NCBI GenBank assembly: GCA_946405475.1
Contig: CAMJHI010000148.1
Span: 1-6,197, forward strand
DNA length: 6,197 nt
DNA from: an uncultured Clostridia bacterium
Lineage (GTDB): Bacteria > Bacillota > Clostridia > Oscillospirales > Acutalibacteraceae
Reading direction: 5' to 3'
This document shows, piece by piece, positions 5,894-6,197 of the stretch. The translations under genes and the position numbers were made by a program. Position 1 is the first letter of the stretch. Each line of letters starts with the position of its first letter. The notes under the pieces were generated by a model, which ran no database searches, was not told the DNA's origin, and saw only the letters and a program-made list of their open reading frames with translations.

Positions 5894-6197
5894 TTATTTG
5901 CTCGCTTCTTCCACGGCGACCGCGCAGGCGACCGTTGCGCCGACCATGGGGTTGTTGCCCATGCCGATCAGGCCCATCATTTCGACGTGTGCCGGAACGG
6001 AGGAGGAACCCGCGAACTGCGCGTCGGAGTGCATGCGGCCCATGGTGTCGGTCATGCCGTAGCTGGACGGACCGGCTGCCATGTTGTCGGGGTGGAGGGT
6101 TCTGCCCGTGCCGCCGCCGGAAGCCACGGAGAAGTAGTTCTTGCCGTTTTCCACGCACCATTTTTTGTAGGTGCCGGCCACCGGGTGCTGGAAGCGG
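5894..6197 (-). CDS. GGGtGRT-family protein, C-terminal 100 residues (5' end outside window)
   Basis: The reading frame is open from the window edge to TAA at 5896-5894, giving the last 100 residues of a longer protein. It contains the literal motif GGGTGRT (bases 6118-6098) within SVASGGGTGRTLHPDNM, followed by a highly regular glycine- and methionine-rich stretch including AAGPSSYGMTDTMGR, MHSDAQFAGSS and MMGLIGMGNNPMVGA. This matches my memory of the uncharacterised bacterial family named for this motif, whose members are about 330 residues. Its molecular function is not established; I recall, without being able to check, that it often sits beside a NifU-like iron-sulfur scaffold gene. Two cysteines are visible, in KKWCVENG and VACAVAVEE. 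The in-frame GTG at 6181-6179 is unlikely to be the start because the frame stays open (RFQHP) to the edge and no ribosome binding site is seen. It converges on the kinase operon and shares its terminator. Confidence 0.88.
   Translation of the reverse strand, partial: RFQHPVAGTYKKWCVENGKNYFSVASGGGTGRTLHPDNMAAGPSSYGMTDTMGRMHSDAQFAGSSSVPAHVEMMGLIGMGNNPMVGATVACAVAVEEASK

Noticed and set aside
5826..6062. Plus-strand open frame across the terminator side and the GGGtGRT gene
   Set aside because: It starts within the terminator stem and runs antisense to a strongly recognisable protein, with no domain of its own.

Overview
The window looks like chromosomal DNA from a GC-rich anaerobic Clostridia-type Firmicute (Oscillospiraceae/Ruminococcaceae-like). 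The evidence is a GC-rich third codon position, a perfect AAAGGAGG ribosome binding site, a VanR/VanS-style two-component pair with Firmicute signature sequences (THDLKTPLTSI and ERFVRGDSSR motifs), and a GGGtGRT-family protein. The organism assignment is inference from family resemblance, not a database match. No RNA gene, mobile element, CRISPR array or phage feature was seen.

Layout. (1) Bases 1-1365, plus strand: the 3' part of a calcineurin-like metallophosphoesterase whose first metal-binding motifs lie upstream of the window, followed by an uncharacterised C-terminal region of about 240 residues. (2) Bases 1383-2426, plus strand: a multi-pass membrane protein of the acyltransferase-3 type, 17 bases downstream and probably cotranscribed. 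(3) Bases 2427-2497: an AT-richer gap with a candidate promoter, a helically phased direct repeat and a strong ribosome binding site. (4) Bases 2498-3193: an OmpR/VanR-type response regulator. (5) Bases 3168-5729: a large 853-residue sensor histidine kinase that starts on TTG inside the regulator gene (26-base overlap). A terminator-like hairpin lies just after the regulator stop codon. (6) Bases 5730-5893: a convergent intergenic gap with a clear bidirectional intrinsic terminator. (7) Bases 5894-6197, minus strand: the C-terminal end of a GGGtGRT-family protein, cut by the window edge.

How the genes may work together. The regulator and kinase are a cognate pair: the kinase should sense an extracytoplasmic cue through a domain of about 335 residues and phosphorylate the regulator at Asp52. 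The upstream phosphoesterase and acyltransferase could act on surface polymers or lipids, but nothing in the sequence proves that the two-component system controls them. The GGGtGRT gene belongs to a separate, oppositely oriented unit.

No clearly new multi-gene system is evident. The points most worth a second look are the kinase (unusual sensor domain, CxxC, calcium-loop-like stretch, altered G1 box) and the hairpin embedded at the regulator/kinase junction.
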